Below are positions 7,849-17,483 of a stretch of 55,572 bases of DNA, piece after piece. Positions within the stretch are counted from its first letter, which is position 1. Every line of letters begins with the position of its first letter. The notes under the pieces are model-generated. The model saw only the letters and a list, made by a program, of their open reading frames with translations, was not told where the DNA came from and searched no databases. Origin of the DNA: an uncultured Lachnospiraceae bacterium (lineage in GTDB: Bacteria > Bacillota > Clostridia > Lachnospirales > Lachnospiraceae); contig CANQNE010000016.1 in NCBI GenBank assembly GCA_947625135.1, forward strand, positions 1 through 55,572, written 5' to 3'. The position numbers and the translations under genes are program-made.

Positions 7849-9345
7849 TCAATCACGCATGGTGGCCAGGTTCATGATCTTCTCCTGGGTCACTTCCGCA
7901 ATATCCAGCTCTCCGGTCTTTCTGCCCTCACACATCACGATCACCCGATCGCTCATCCTGAGGATTTCTGTCATTTCCGAGGAGATCATGATAATGGATT
8001 TTCCTTCGTCCTTTACCAGCCGGTTCATCAATTCGTAGATTTCCTGTTTTGCGCCTACATCGATACCACGGGTAGGCTCGTCAAAGATCAGGATGTCGCA
8101 GTTGTTCACCAGCCATTTTGTCACCACGATCTTCTGCTGATTGCCGCCGGAAAGGTTCATCACAAGCTGATCCACACCGGGCGTCTTTGTCTTCAGCGCC
8201 TCTACATAGCGCTTTGCCACTTTCCGTTCTTTTTTATTGTCAATAAAGATCCCTTTTACATATTCTTCCAGACAGGCAAGGGTAGCGTTCTCTGTGATGC
8301 TCTTCTGCAGCACCACCCCGTAGCGCTTCCGGTCCTCCGACAGATAACCGATGCCCGCCTTCACCGCATCCTGCGGATTTTTGATATTGATCTTACTGCC
8401 GTTGAGGTAAATATCTCCGCTCTCCTTGGGGTCCGCACCGAACACCGCCCGCAGCGTCTCTGTCCTGCCTGCGCCCATCAATCCGGCAAATCCCAGGATC
8501 TCTCCTTTTTTCAGCTCGAAGCTGACGTCCTGAACCATACGTCCTGCATTCAGATGCTCTACTTTCAGTACCACCGGCGCATCTGGCGCCACCTGGCTTT
8601 CTGTTTTGGGATCCTCATAGATCACACGGCCTACCATCATGTTGATGATGTCATCCTTTGTACATTCGTCCGTGATCAGCGTGCCAACGTAAGCGCCGTC
8701 CCGCATTACCGATACCCGGTCCGTAATCCGCTTGATCTCATCCATACGATGGGAAATGTAAATGATTCCCATCTGCTGCTTTCTCAGCTCCCGTATGATC
8801 TCAAACAGCCGGTTGATCTCCGCCTCCGTCAGGGCTGCGCTGGGCTCATCAAAAATGATGACCTTGGCCTTGTGGGAAATTGCCTTGGCGATCTCGCACA
8901 TCTGCTGCATGCCTACCGTCAGATCGCTCATGGTCGCTTTCGGATCAATGTCGATGTTCAACTGCCGGAACAGCTTTCTTGCTTCCTCATTCATTTTTGC
9001 GTCATCAATAAAAGGCCCCTTTTTAAATTCCCGTCCGATAAAAATATTCTGAGCCACTGTCAGATGTCCCATCATATTCAATTCCTGATGCACAATGACG
9101 ATGCCGTCCGCCTGCGCCTCCCGGGGATTGTGGTAGGTTACCTCCCGTCCCTCGTAAGTGATCGTGCCCGCATCCTTTGTATAGATACCGGTCAGCACCT
9201 TCATGAGCGTGGATTTGCCCGCGCCGTTTTCTCCCATCAGGGCCAGCACTTCGCCTTTTCGCACCTCCAGATCGACTTTATCCAGAGCCCGCACACCGGG
9301 AAAGGATTTGTCGATTCCTTTCATTGTTAAAATCACGTCACCCAT
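7849..9345 (-). CDS. Sugar ABC transporter ATP-binding protein (RbsA/MglA-like)
   Basis: This 498-aa protein has two ATPase domains fused in tandem, as usual for monosaccharide importers of the RbsA/MglA/AraG class. Domain 1 has Walker A GENGAGKST (residues 38-46), a family-typical signature LTVGMQQM, and Walker B IIFDEPSAAL. Domain 2 has the usual altered Walker A (GLMGAGRTE), signature LSGGNQQK, and Walker B ILIFDEPTRGIDVG. AAGGAGGGAGACCGC precedes the ATG. It sits between the two permease genes (13 bases from one, 17 from the other), and works on the inner membrane face to power both. Confidence 0.96.
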   Translation of the reverse strand: MGDVILTMKGIDKSFPGVRALDKVDLEVRKGEVLALMGENGAGKSTLMKVLTGIYTKDAGTITYEGREVTYHNPREAQADGIVIVHQELNMMGHLTVAQNIFIGREFKKGPFIDDAKMNEEARKLFRQLNIDIDPKATMSDLTVGMQQMCEIAKAISHKAKVIIFDEPSAALTEAEINRLFEIIRELRKQQMGIIYISHRMDEIKRITDRVSVMRDGAYVGTLITDECTKDDIINMMVGRVIYEDPKTESQVAPDAPVVLKVEHLNAGRMVQDVSFELKKGEILGFAGLMGAGRTETLRAVFGADPKESGDIYLNGSKINIKNPQDAVKAGIGYLSEDRKRYGVVLQKSITENATLACLEEYVKGIFIDNKKERKVAKRYVEALKTKTPGVDQLVMNLSGGNQQKIVVTKWLVNNCDILIFDEPTRGIDVGAKQEIYELMNRLVKDEGKSIIMISSEMTEILRMSDRVIVMCEGRKTGELDIAEVTQEKIMNLATMRD

Positions 9346-9358
9346 GCGGTCTCCCTCC

Positions 9359-10348
9359 TTAATTCTTTCTCTTACGGCTCATAATATCCGCCGTCACCGC
9401 TACAAGCACGATCAGGCCGGTAAGCACATACTGGTAAGAAATGGTAAAGCCCATAGCAAGAATTCCTTCCTGCATCAACGCCACGATGATCGCGCCGATG
9501 ATCGCGCCTAAAATCGATGCCAGACCGCCCGCCATGGAGGTGCCGCCCATCACGCAGGCCGCGATCGCTTCGTTGTTGAAGGTGTCGCCGAGACCGGGCT
9601 GTACAGTGGTGTAGGCGCCCACATAGAAGATTGCCGCGATGCCCGCCAGCAAACCGCAGATCATGTAGGCCAGCATTTCCCATTTCTTTGTATTGACGCC
9701 GGACAGCCGCACCGCTTCCTTGTTGCTTCCGATACAGAGCATGTACCTTCCGGCTCTTGTCTTATGCAGGACAATGGCACAGATCACTGCAACCAGACAG
9801 AGAATAATAAAACCTGTAGGAATATTGTTCCATTTTACAAGATAACGATACCATGAATTGTCGTTTCCTGTTCCCGGCCATGTCACAGTCTGCGTCTTGG
9901 TGAACACAGATCCGATACCTTTTGCGATCTGCATGCTGGCCATGGATGTAATAAAGGAAGGAAGAAAACGGTAAGCCACAAAATATCCGTTGAGGATACC
10001 GAACGCCAGACCAATAAGCAGGCTGATGACGATACACAGCGGCAGGGGAATATTATATTTCGTCAAACAGTAACCGGAGATCACCGCCGAGGCAAACATC
10101 ACCGGCCCAATTGAAAAGTCGATACCGCCGGTGGCGATGACAAAAGTTACGCCCAAAGCCATAAATCCGATAAAATACGCATAATTCAGGGCGCTCATGA
10201 TCCTCTCATAGCTGACAAAGGTGGTGCCTGCATGCAGCAGCGGCGTCAGCACCGAGAACATAATATACAGGAGAATGATCACTCCGATCAGAACAATCCT
10301 GTTAAACCCGATGGCTCTGACCACCCTGTTATTTTTGATTTTTTCCAT
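9359..10348 (-). CDS. Sugar ABC transporter permease (RbsC-like), second
   Basis: This 329-aa multi-helix permease of the same family as its neighbour carries GVTFVIATGGIDFSIG and NNEAIAACVMGGTSMAGGLAS motifs. The start at 10348 has AGGAGG 9 bases upstream; the longer frame overlaps the previous gene needlessly. The first 20 bases overlap the 3' end of the upstream unknown gene, so translation is probably coupled. It differs clearly from the other permease, so it is not a recent duplicate. Two permeases with one ATPase resemble the YtfQRT-YjfF layout, although the sugar here is unproven. Confidence 0.92.
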   Translation of the reverse strand: MEKIKNNRVVRAIGFNRIVLIGVIILLYIMFSVLTPLLHAGTTFVSYERIMSALNYAYFIGFMALGVTFVIATGGIDFSIGPVMFASAVISGYCLTKYNIPLPLCIVISLLIGLAFGILNGYFVAYRFLPSFITSMASMQIAKGIGSVFTKTQTVTWPGTGNDNSWYRYLVKWNNIPTGFIILCLVAVICAIVLHKTRAGRYMLCIGSNKEAVRLSGVNTKKWEMLAYMICGLLAGIAAIFYVGAYTTVQPGLGDTFNNEAIAACVMGGTSMAGGLASILGAIIGAIIVALMQEGILAMGFTISYQYVLTGLIVLVAVTADIMSRKRKN

Positions 10349-10958
10349 GTGTGAATTCCTCCTCTCTCTCCCGCAAAAGCGCCTCTCCGTTCTCAAACTG
10401 CCTGCAGAATTCATCCTTCGCGGCCTTTGAAAGAACGGAAAACTCCCGGGTCATATCCAGCCTTCGCGGAACTCCCGTTGACAGACGCCAGATATCCTTT
10501 GATACCTTTTTCTGCCATTCCGGCTCTTTCATCTCGGACAGTCCAAACAGCCTTTTATGATAGCTTTTGCTCTCGCAGGTATGCAGATACAGCCGAACCG
10601 CATTGCAAAGCTCCTGATACAGGATCTCCTCGCCCTCCCGGCCATATTTCTCCGCCTCCTGCACACCCAGCGCCTTCAGCGCTTTCCGGGCATCCTTTTG
10701 GGTGCTCTTTTTCAGGAACCGGGCGTTGCCGTAAAGACAGATCAGTTCCAGAATCTCCCACAAAAACAGATCCACTCTTCTGCCGCTTTTGGGATCCACA
10801 TAACGCATCTGCCAAAGCGTTCTGATCAGCTGATATGCCGGCTGCTCCTGCTGTGATCCTTCCATGGGATTTTCCGTGGAGAAATCCATGTCGTCCAGCA
10901 GCTTCTTTCGTTTATCCGCATCTGTCTGCGCATAATAGTCTTCATAAAAAGCCGTCAT
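10329..10958 (-). CDS. Unidentified cytoplasmic protein leading the sugar ABC operon
   Basis: This is a 209-aa soluble, charged protein I do not recognise. It has no signal peptide or membrane helix. Visible features are an acidic start (TAFYEDYYAQTDADKRKKLLDDM), a helical middle (LIRTLWQMRYVDPKSGRRVD, LFLWEILELICLYGNARFLK) and a basic, helical end rich in Arg/Glu. GGAGG lies 5 bases before the ATG at 10958 (2 before an ATG at 10961). It is the first gene of the operon and overlaps the permease gene by 20 bases, which ties its job to the transporter, perhaps as a regulatory or accessory factor. That is inference from position only. Confidence 0.7.
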   Translation of the reverse strand: MTAFYEDYYAQTDADKRKKLLDDMDFSTENPMEGSQQEQPAYQLIRTLWQMRYVDPKSGRRVDLFLWEILELICLYGNARFLKKSTQKDARKALKALGVQEAEKYGREGEEILYQELCNAVRLYLHTCESKSYHKRLFGLSEMKEPEWQKKVSKDIWRLSTGVPRRLDMTREFSVLSKAAKDEFCRQFENGEALLREREEEFTHGKNQK

Positions 10959-10981
10959 CATTTCCTCCGTATCAATAAATC

Positions 10982-10994
10982 GTCAGTGCCTGAC
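10982..10994. promoter_or_regulatory. Short palindrome in the ABC operon leader
   Basis: GTCAG-TGC-CTGAC is a perfect 5-bp inverted repeat about 13 bases downstream of the -10 box, where a repressor or small hairpin could act. Short palindromes also occur by chance. Confidence 0.3.
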
Positions 10995-11007
10995 ATTCCA
11001 TAATTAA

Positions 11008-11036
11008 AGTATATCCCGGTTTTGTAAAATTCTAAA
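11008..11036 (-). promoter_or_regulatory. Promoter of the sugar ABC operon
   Basis: On the minus strand TTTAGA (11031-11036), 17 bases, then TATACT (11008-11013). It lies between the terminator of the sensory operon and the first gene of the transport operon, which argues that the two are separate transcripts. Confidence 0.55.
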
Positions 11037-11039
11037 TAG

Positions 11040-11097
11040 AAAAACTTCCTAAAATGGGTTAAAATTTTACTATTTTACACCATAAAAGGAAGTTTTT
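11040..11097 (-). terminator. Terminator of the sensory operon
   Basis: On the minus strand AAAAACTTCCT pairs with AGGAAGTTTTT around an A+T-rich loop, starting 2 bases after the stop codon of the sugar-binding sensor gene. Confidence 0.75.
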
Positions 11098-11099
11098 TC

Positions 11100-12107
11100 T
11101 TATTCGAATACAATATCTTGTGTCGCCTGCTTGCCAATAAAGGGAAACAGCAGCTTTTGCTTTTCTACAGAGTACATGTTGCTCTTTGTGATCAGCTGGG
11201 ACTCTACCGGAATATTTTTTTGGATCTCCTTTCCCTGCGCAAGCTGGATCGCCTGCATGATCCCCAGATATCCCATATTAAAGGGATTCTGGATAACAAT
11301 GGCCTGATTGATCCCTTCCTCCAGCTTGCGGATCTGTTCCGTGGAGCTGTCCGTACCGTACACCTTTACCTGATCTTTCAGCCCCAGATCCTTGATAGCC
11401 TGTGCCACTCCTGTGGAGGCGTATTCATTCAGGCCTACAAGAACGTTCGTCTCCGGTTTTCGCTCCATCAGCTCCTTTGTCATCGTATAGGCCTTCTGGA
11501 AACTGGATTCACAGAACAGCACCTCTTCGATCAGCGCCTCGTCGCTGCCGAGCCCGATCCGGATGCCTTTCTCCCGCTCCAATGCAGTAGAACTGTTTTT
11601 TACATGTCCCATGATCACGATATGGGCGTCCTTCGGCAGCTTATTTTTGATGCAGGCGCCCAGCTGCGTACCCATTTCTACATTGTCCGTAGCCACCACC
11701 GTATCTGCCAGCGGGTCATCGGTAATGGAATCAATGTAGACAAGGGGGATGCCGGATTCCTTTACTTTTTTTAGTGTCTCCGTATTTTCCTCAAAGGAAT
11801 TGGGAGAAATGGCGATCACGTCCGGCTTCATCCTGATGGCCTTTTCTATGATCTCATTCTGCTGCTGGAAATTCGTTTCCGAATCCGCCGCCATCACCGA
11901 CAGGTTCGCGTTGTATTCCCTGGCCGCCATATTGGCTCCTGCCAGCAGCGTGGCCCAAAACTCATTGGAATTATCGACGATCTTCGGAATATAGATGACA
12001 TACGGCTTTTCCTTATCGGGTGAAGTGAACAGAAACAGGGCGCCGCCCATGATCAACGCAATGAAGAGTCCCGCCAGCAGCTTCGGGATGATCCTATGAT
12101 GTCTCAT
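11100..12107 (-). CDS. Membrane-anchored sugar-binding protein of a sensory operon
   Basis: This 335-aa RbsB/YtfQ-type periplasmic-binding fold starts with an uncleaved-looking hydrophobic anchor (LLAGLFIALIMGGALFLF) and has no lipobox Cys, unlike the transporter's binding protein. Recognisable elements are YVIYIPKIVDNSNEFWATL, MKPDVIAISPNS, GIPLVYIDSI and VKVYGTDSS. It is the third gene of an operon with a YesM-type kinase and YesN-type regulator and overlaps the kinase gene by 14 bases. This makes a ligand-sensing partner of the kinase more likely than a transport role. That reading is inference, based on the anchor, the missing lipobox and the operon. Confidence 0.85.
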   Translation of the reverse strand: MRHHRIIPKLLAGLFIALIMGGALFLFTSPDKEKPYVIYIPKIVDNSNEFWATLLAGANMAAREYNANLSVMAADSETNFQQQNEIIEKAIRMKPDVIAISPNSFEENTETLKKVKESGIPLVYIDSITDDPLADTVVATDNVEMGTQLGACIKNKLPKDAHIVIMGHVKNSSTALEREKGIRIGLGSDEALIEEVLFCESSFQKAYTMTKELMERKPETNVLVGLNEYASTGVAQAIKDLGLKDQVKVYGTDSSTEQIRKLEEGINQAIVIQNPFNMGYLGIMQAIQLAQGKEIQKNIPVESQLITKSNMYSVEKQKLLFPFIGKQATQDIVFE

Positions 12108-13890
12108 GCTCCTGCACCTCCTCTATATATGGAATCAATATATACGCACAGGTTCCCTGCCCCGGGCTGCTCTCATAGCGCAGGCCATATTCTTCCCCGT
12201 AATGGAGCTGCAGGCGCGCCTGTACGTTATAAACGCCCACGCCGTTGTTGGTGTAATTCACTTTATGCTTTTTGAATATATTTTTCAGGGTCTCTTCATC
12301 CATTCCCTGCCCGCTGTCTTTAACGGTCAGCAGCACATTTTTGCCCTTCCGCTCTCCGGTAATGACGACCTTTCCCTTGTTTTCTTTATATTTGATGCCG
12401 TGATAGATGGCGTTCTCCACCAGCGGCTGCACCACCAGCTTCACGATATACGCGCTGCGGATATCCGGATCGATCCGGATCTCAAATTCCAGCTTATCCC
12501 GATAACGCATCTGCTGAATGGTAAGATAGCTTTTCACATGTAGCATTTCCTGTTCTATGGTGACAAGTTCGTTCTGAGAATTCAGGGTGGCGCGCATCAT
12601 TCTGGCCAGCGACGCCGTCATGATCACCACGTCTTCATTTTTGCCGCTCTCCGCCATCCAGATAATCGAATCCAGTGTATTATACAGAAAATGAGGATTG
12701 ATCTGAGCCTGCAGCGCCCGCTGTTCACTGGCCCTTTTCTGTCGCTGCTCCTCCTCATTCTCCTTCATCAGCTGCTGGATCTGATCCGTCATGGCGTTAA
12801 AGGACTGGCTGAGAGAACCGATCTCGTTCTCCGGCATTTCATTCAGATTCACTTTCATCAGCTGCTGATTATCCACGCTCTGCATGGCGTTCTTTAATAC
12901 GAGAAGCGGCCTTGTGATCCGTCTGGAGATCAGGGAGATGATGAACACGGCAAAGGTCATCACCAGAATGACAACTATCCCGTAGGTACGCTCGATCTCC
13001 CTGCGGTTGCCGATCAGCTCATCCATGTAGGTCACGCCCACTGTAGTCCATCCCGTCTCATCAGACCGGGATATCGTATAAAGCTTCTTCCCATCCTCAT
13101 CCTTTACCTGAAAATAGTCGCCGGTCCAATCCATGACTTCCTGCACGTGTTCGGTCTTGATCCCGCTGTAGATCAGCTGCTGCCGGGGATGATAAAGGAG
13201 TTCTCCCTGCTGGTCCAGCACAAATATATATCCCCGGTCTCCCAGGCTGATCCGCTCGCACAGATCGCTGATGGCCGCATAATTTAAATCTACAAAGAGC
13301 AGCGCTTCCAGCTTCCCGTTATAAGGATTTTTCATACGCCTGCTCAGGGTCACCACCCATGTGTAAGAGCCTGTCAGAATATTCTGCACATGGGAGGAGG
13401 ACAGCACGCTCTCCCCGTCGCTGTCCATCGCCTGCTTATACCATTCTGAATTCTGGATATCCGAATAAGGATTGTATTTTTTACTGCCGTCCCCGATGAT
13501 GCTCCGTCCATTCTCCGCCATTACGGCAACATTGTAAATATCCTCCCGCACATTGAGCATGGTGCGGAAATGATCCCGGATCTTTTCATAGAGCGCCTCA
13601 TCCTCCTGTCCGGACAATGACTGAGAAAACAGATATTCTCTTACATCGGGATTTCGTGATACGATCTCGGAAATATTTTCCATATAAGTGATATAGGAAT
13701 CAATATCGTTATTCACCTGATCGATGAGCTGCACCGTATAATCTATTGCATTGTGCTGCACATTTCTGTCGGTATACCGCAGCGCATAGATAAAAAATGT
13801 GACAGAAACAGACGCCAAAAGCAGGATCAATGCCAGGAGCAATGATCCGCGGATTGTATGTATACCGATGCCTTTGGCCTGCTTTTTCAT
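12094..13890 (-). CDS. Sensor histidine kinase, YesM type
   Basis: This 598-aa membrane kinase of the LytS/YesM class phosphorylates its partner response regulator. Domains in order: a transmembrane helix (about 15-37), a large extracellular Cache-like region (about 40-300), a second helix (about 305-328), a HAMP linker (starting RRITRPLLVL), the His_kinase box QAQINPHFLYNTLDSIIW with the phosphorylated His, and an HATPase domain with VVQPLVENAIYHGIK (N box) and VKDSGQGMDEE (G1 box). It overlaps the regulator gene by 4 bases and the sugar-binding gene by 14, so all three are probably made together. The signal is likely a sugar; no direct evidence says which. Confidence 0.95.
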   Translation of the reverse strand: MKKQAKGIGIHTIRGSLLLALILLLASVSVTFFIYALRYTDRNVQHNAIDYTVQLIDQVNNDIDSYITYMENISEIVSRNPDVREYLFSQSLSGQEDEALYEKIRDHFRTMLNVREDIYNVAVMAENGRSIIGDGSKKYNPYSDIQNSEWYKQAMDSDGESVLSSSHVQNILTGSYTWVVTLSRRMKNPYNGKLEALLFVDLNYAAISDLCERISLGDRGYIFVLDQQGELLYHPRQQLIYSGIKTEHVQEVMDWTGDYFQVKDEDGKKLYTISRSDETGWTTVGVTYMDELIGNRREIERTYGIVVILVMTFAVFIISLISRRITRPLLVLKNAMQSVDNQQLMKVNLNEMPENEIGSLSQSFNAMTDQIQQLMKENEEEQRQKRASEQRALQAQINPHFLYNTLDSIIWMAESGKNEDVVIMTASLARMMRATLNSQNELVTIEQEMLHVKSYLTIQQMRYRDKLEFEIRIDPDIRSAYIVKLVVQPLVENAIYHGIKYKENKGKVVITGERKGKNVLLTVKDSGQGMDEETLKNIFKKHKVNYTNNGVGVYNVQARLQLHYGEEYGLRYESSPGQGTCAYILIPYIEEVQEHETS

Positions 13891-15500
13891 GTCATTCCTC
13901 TTTTCCTCTTTGCATATTCTGTGGGAGATTCACCTGTTGCCTTTTTGAAGCAGATACTGAAATAATGGGGATCGCTGTAGCCTACCCTTTCCGCCACTTC
14001 ATAGCTTTTCAGATTTGTCCGTTCGATGAGTTTTTTTGCCTGCTCGATCCGCATACCGGTGAGCGCCTCCACAAAAGTTTCCCCTGTGGCGTCCTTAAAC
14101 AGGGTACTGAACCGGCTGGTACTGATTGACAGATATCTGCACATTGTCTGCAGCGTCAGATCCGGATCGTCGTAGTGCTTTTTCAGATAATCCATGGCCA
14201 TGATCACCGGCTTGCGGATGGAGCGGTTGCGCTGCAGCTCCAGTTCCACTGCCACCTCGCTGTAGTAAGCGATCAGACACTGGATCAGATCTTCAAAATG
14301 CCGGAATCCCGGAAGCTGCTGCCTGACCTGCTCCTCCCGTGCATAGATCTTCGGAGAAATATGCTCCGTACTCTCCAGCCGGGACCGCACAAGCTCCATC
14401 TCGTTCTGCAGGGTAAGACACACCTGCTGCTGGCTCATGGGAAATCGCTGCATGGCAAGCTGGATCTGTTCCATAACCTCCCGGATCTTTGCCTGCTGAT
14501 TGAGCCTGATATGGATCGTCAGCGCCTCGATATAGTCCGTCAGTTTCGGCAGCTTCCCATGCTTTTTGTCCAGTGTCCCCATATCGATGATCTGACCGCC
14601 GCCCAGAAGATACCGGTAGGTCAATCCCATCTGGGCTTCCTCATAACTGACATGGATCTCTCTCCAGTCACGCACATAATTTCCGATCCCAATAGACAGG
14701 GAAAGATTCATGGCGCTGTGAATTTCTTTCTGAATACGGCTGCACACAGCTTCTATGGTCTCCTCAAAGTTTTTCGGCCGGTTGGTGGAAAACAGGATGA
14801 CCGTCTGGCCGAAAGCGCCCTGAAATACTTCTCCTGCGTCGTATTTCTCCGCGATCTCATTGGCGACGTTGTAGATCACAAAATAGATCAGCCCCGTTTC
14901 CTCCTGATTTTCCTGCTTTGCCTCCTCAGACATATCCGCAGCGATGATCGCCACCCGGTAGTAATTTTTGTCCAGCCGGATATGGTTTGCTTTCAGCTCC
15001 GCCAAAAGGGTTTCCTCCGGCATGGAAAACCGCATGAGGTTCATCATGATATTGGACTGTATGACAAGTTGGTTCTTCCGCATCCGCATCTTCATCTCGT
15101 CATATTCCGCATCCTTTTTCCGTTTCTGATCCAGCTTCTTTTTCAGGTCCTGCAAAAGGGATGTCATCTCCGCCGCCGTAATGGGCTTTAAAAGATATTC
15201 TTCTACCTTGTACTTTACGGCCTGCTTTGCATATTCAAAATTATCATATCCGCTCAGGATCAGTACGTCCGTTTCGGGATGATGCTCATAAATATATTTG
15301 CACAGCTCCATACCGTCCATATACGGCATGCAGATATCGGTAATCACCAGATCGATCTTTTCCTTTTCCATCACGGACACCGCTTCCCTGCCGTTCTCAC
15401 AGCAGGCGGCAAGCTCATAACCCAGCTCGTCCCAGTGAATGTTTTTTCTCATTGCTTCTCTGATCAATACTTCATCGTCTGCCAAAATTACCCGGTACAT
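13887..15500 (-). CDS. Response regulator with AraC-type DNA-binding domain, YesN type
   Basis: This 537-aa regulator has an N-terminal receiver domain with the acidic pocket (ADDE near 7-10), phospho-acceptor Asp55 in LVITDICMP, and Lys in EEYLLKPI. It then has a long middle region of about 250 residues and a C-terminal AraC-type double helix-turn-helix (about 430-535: LTLQTMCRYLSISTSRFSTLF, YEVAERVGYSDPHYFS). This is the standard partner of YesM kinases and probably controls sugar transport genes such as the ABC operon just downstream. AAGGGG precedes the ATG. It is the first gene of its operon; only 80 bases and a strong terminator separate it from fucI, so its promoter is not obvious. Confidence 0.95.
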   Translation of the reverse strand: MYRVILADDEVLIREAMRKNIHWDELGYELAACCENGREAVSVMEKEKIDLVITDICMPYMDGMELCKYIYEHHPETDVLILSGYDNFEYAKQAVKYKVEEYLLKPITAAEMTSLLQDLKKKLDQKRKKDAEYDEMKMRMRKNQLVIQSNIMMNLMRFSMPEETLLAELKANHIRLDKNYYRVAIIAADMSEEAKQENQEETGLIYFVIYNVANEIAEKYDAGEVFQGAFGQTVILFSTNRPKNFEETIEAVCSRIQKEIHSAMNLSLSIGIGNYVRDWREIHVSYEEAQMGLTYRYLLGGGQIIDMGTLDKKHGKLPKLTDYIEALTIHIRLNQQAKIREVMEQIQLAMQRFPMSQQQVCLTLQNEMELVRSRLESTEHISPKIYAREEQVRQQLPGFRHFEDLIQCLIAYYSEVAVELELQRNRSIRKPVIMAMDYLKKHYDDPDLTLQTMCRYLSISTSRFSTLFKDATGETFVEALTGMRIEQAKKLIERTNLKSYEVAERVGYSDPHYFSICFKKATGESPTEYAKRKRGMT

Positions 15501-15525
15501 CGTTTCCCCTTCATTTCCCTATTTG

Positions 15526-15558
15526 AAAAATGGGCGGCCGTTTTCCCTCCGGCCGCCC
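15526..15558 (-). terminator. Terminator of fucI
   Basis: GGGCGGCCG and CGGCCGCCC form a 9-bp GC-only stem around an 9-base loop, followed on the minus strand by ATTTTTC. It lies 22 bases after the fucI stop codon. Confidence 0.8.
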
Positions 15559-15580
15559 GTTGCTTTGCATGTGTGAAATC

Positions 15581-17380
15581 TTATTTCTTGTACATAGGTC
15601 CATAGGTGGCACAGGCTCTGTAATCCTGTCCTTCCTTATCCATACCGAACGCATTCCACGCGGCGGGTCTGAAGATCTTCTCTTCCGGTACATTGTGCAT
15701 GCACACAGGAATACGAAGCATGGAACACATGGTGATCAGATCTGCCCCGATATGCCCGTAACTGATAGCGCCATGATTTGCGCCCCAGTTGTTCATTACA
15801 TCATAAGCGGTCTTGAACGGGCCCTCCTTGCCGTCGCATCTGGGAGCAAACCATGTACAGGGCCATGTATAGTCCGTTCTCTTCCAGAGTACGTCCGTTA
15901 CCTCGTCGGGAAGGGCGATGGTCCAGCCTTCCGCGATCTGCATCACGGGGCCCAGCCCCTTGATGATATTGAGACGGATCATGGTACAGGGCATCTCAGC
16001 CTTTGTCACAAATCTGGAGGAATAACCGCCGCCGCGGAAATATCCCTGATCAGCCGCATTCCATGTAGTGGCGGCCAGCATTGCCTTCTGATCCTCTTCC
16101 GTCACCTCATACCACGGCTTCATCACCGGATTGCCCTCCGCGTCTTTGGAAACGCCGGAAGCATCCAGACAGGCAGCGCCGGAATTGATCAGATGGATAA
16201 AGCCGTCGGCATCCTTTGCCTTGCCTTCCAGCTCATAACCGGTTACACGCTTCACGGCATCGCCGCTCCAGTATGTACGTACATCCGCAAAAATCTGTCC
16301 TCTGTTGGTGAGCAGCTTCATCAGCAGCATGCCCATGCCGTTCAAAGTATCGTTCTCTGTGGCCAGAATATAAGGCTCTCTTGCTCCATTCCAGTCAAAG
16401 GTCGTATTCAAAAGTGCCTCTGCGAAATCGCAGTTCGGATAAAAGTCCGTCCACTGCCTCTGACCCTGAAAACCGGCGGCGATGGCGTTGTGCCCAACCA
16501 TCTCTTCTTCTCTTCCCTGAGGAAGATTGGGATTGCCGTTCATCAGATCCTTGATGATGCACATCATCTTTACCACGAACTCCCAGTCCGCTTCCTTCTG
16601 CTCCGGCGTCTTCTGGGCTTCCACCGGGTTCTTGTCAAAGCCTTCCGGACAGTTTGCCTTTGTCCATGCCAGCGCCTTCTGGAATTCAGCCTCATCATAG
16701 ATGCCCTCCGTCATACGGCGGATGATTTCCACCTCGTCCACGGATTCCACCCGAAGCCCGAAGTAATCCTCAAATACATCGGGATTGATGGTAGAGCCTG
16801 CGATACCCATACAGATAGAACCGATCTGCAGATAAGACCTGCCCTTCATGGTGGCGACCGCAACAGCGGCACGTCCGAACCGCAGCAGTTTTTCCTTCAC
16901 GTCCTCAGGAATTACCGTATCGTCCGCATCCTGTACATCGTGACCGTAAATACCAAACGCAGGAAGTCCCTTCTGGGCATGTCCTGCCAGCACTGCAGCC
17001 AGATATACGGCGCCGGGACGCTCTGTGGCGTTCAGACCCCATACGCCTTTAATGGTGGTAGGATCCATATCCATAGTCTCGGAACCATAGCACCAGCAGG
17101 GTGTTACAGAAAGGGTGATGGAAACGCCCGCCTTCTGGAACTTGTCCGCACAGGCGGCAGCCTCTGCAACACGTCCGATGGTGGTATCTGCAATCACAAC
17201 CTTCACCGGCTCGCCGTTGGTATACTTCAGATTAGAAGTAAACAGCTCCGCGGCGGCCTTTGCCATATTCATTGTCTGATCCTCAAGGGACTCTCTCACC
17301 TTCAGCATACCTCTGCGGGCATCAATAATCGGTCTGATGCCGATCACAGGGTAATCACCGATCAATCTGCTTTTTGCCAT
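15581..17380 (-). CDS. fucI: L-fucose isomerase
   Basis: This 599-aa protein is close in length to E. coli FucI (591 aa). It converts L-fucose to L-fuculose, or D-arabinose to D-ribulose, in the cytoplasm with Mn2+. The family regions are clear: [19 protein letters not shown] at the start, the metal-ligand Glu in [19 protein letters not shown], the ligand Asp in IFADVRTYW, and the C-terminal metal His in [24 protein letters not shown] lies 8 bases before the ATG. It stands alone between a divergent AraC regulator and a sensory operon. No fuculokinase or aldolase lies in the window, so the pathway is completed elsewhere. Confidence 0.96.
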   Translation of the reverse strand: MAKSRLIGDYPVIGIRPIIDARRGMLKVRESLEDQTMNMAKAAAELFTSNLKYTNGEPVKVVIADTTIGRVAEAAACADKFQKAGVSITLSVTPCWCYGSETMDMDPTTIKGVWGLNATERPGAVYLAAVLAGHAQKGLPAFGIYGHDVQDADDTVIPEDVKEKLLRFGRAAVAVATMKGRSYLQIGSICMGIAGSTINPDVFEDYFGLRVESVDEVEIIRRMTEGIYDEAEFQKALAWTKANCPEGFDKNPVEAQKTPEQKEADWEFVVKMMCIIKDLMNGNPNLPQGREEEMVGHNAIAAGFQGQRQWTDFYPNCDFAEALLNTTFDWNGAREPYILATENDTLNGMGMLLMKLLTNRGQIFADVRTYWSGDAVKRVTGYELEGKAKDADGFIHLINSGAACLDASGVSKDAEGNPVMKPWYEVTEEDQKAMLAATTWNAADQGYFRGGGYSSRFVTKAEMPCTMIRLNIIKGLGPVMQIAEGWTIALPDEVTDVLWKRTDYTWPCTWFAPRCDGKEGPFKTAYDVMNNWGANHGAISYGHIGADLITMCSMLRIPVCMHNVPEEKIFRPAAWNAFGMDKEGQDYRACATYGPMYKK

Positions 17381-17420
17381 TGTGTAAACCTCCTATAAAT
17401 TTATTTTATTTTATGTACAT

Positions 17421-17449
17421 ATTATACACTTGTAACAAGGATATTTCTA
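17421..17449 (-). promoter_or_regulatory. Promoter of fucI
   Basis: On the minus strand TAGAAA (17444-17449), 17 bases, then a perfect -10 TATAAT (17421-17426). Its -35 falls inside the spacer of the divergent araC-type promoter. Confidence 0.55.
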
Positions 17450-17459
17450 GTGGTATAAT
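17430..17459 (+). promoter_or_regulatory. Promoter of the AraC regulator gene
   Basis: TTGTAA (17430-17435), 18 bases, TATAAT (17454-17459) on the plus strand. It overlaps the fucI promoter, so polymerase or regulator binding at one is expected to affect the other. Confidence 0.6.
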
Positions 17460-17483
17460 GGCAAAAAATATAACAATATTCAC

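Noticed and set aside
7819-9330. A 503-aa plus-strand frame opposite the sugar ABC ATPase
   Set aside because: The minus strand encodes a complete, motif-rich ATPase with a strong RBS. The plus frame has no family resemblance and is a shadow.
15530-17398. A 622-aa plus-strand frame opposite fucI
   Set aside because: fucI is complete and conserved on the other strand; the long frame results from codon use.
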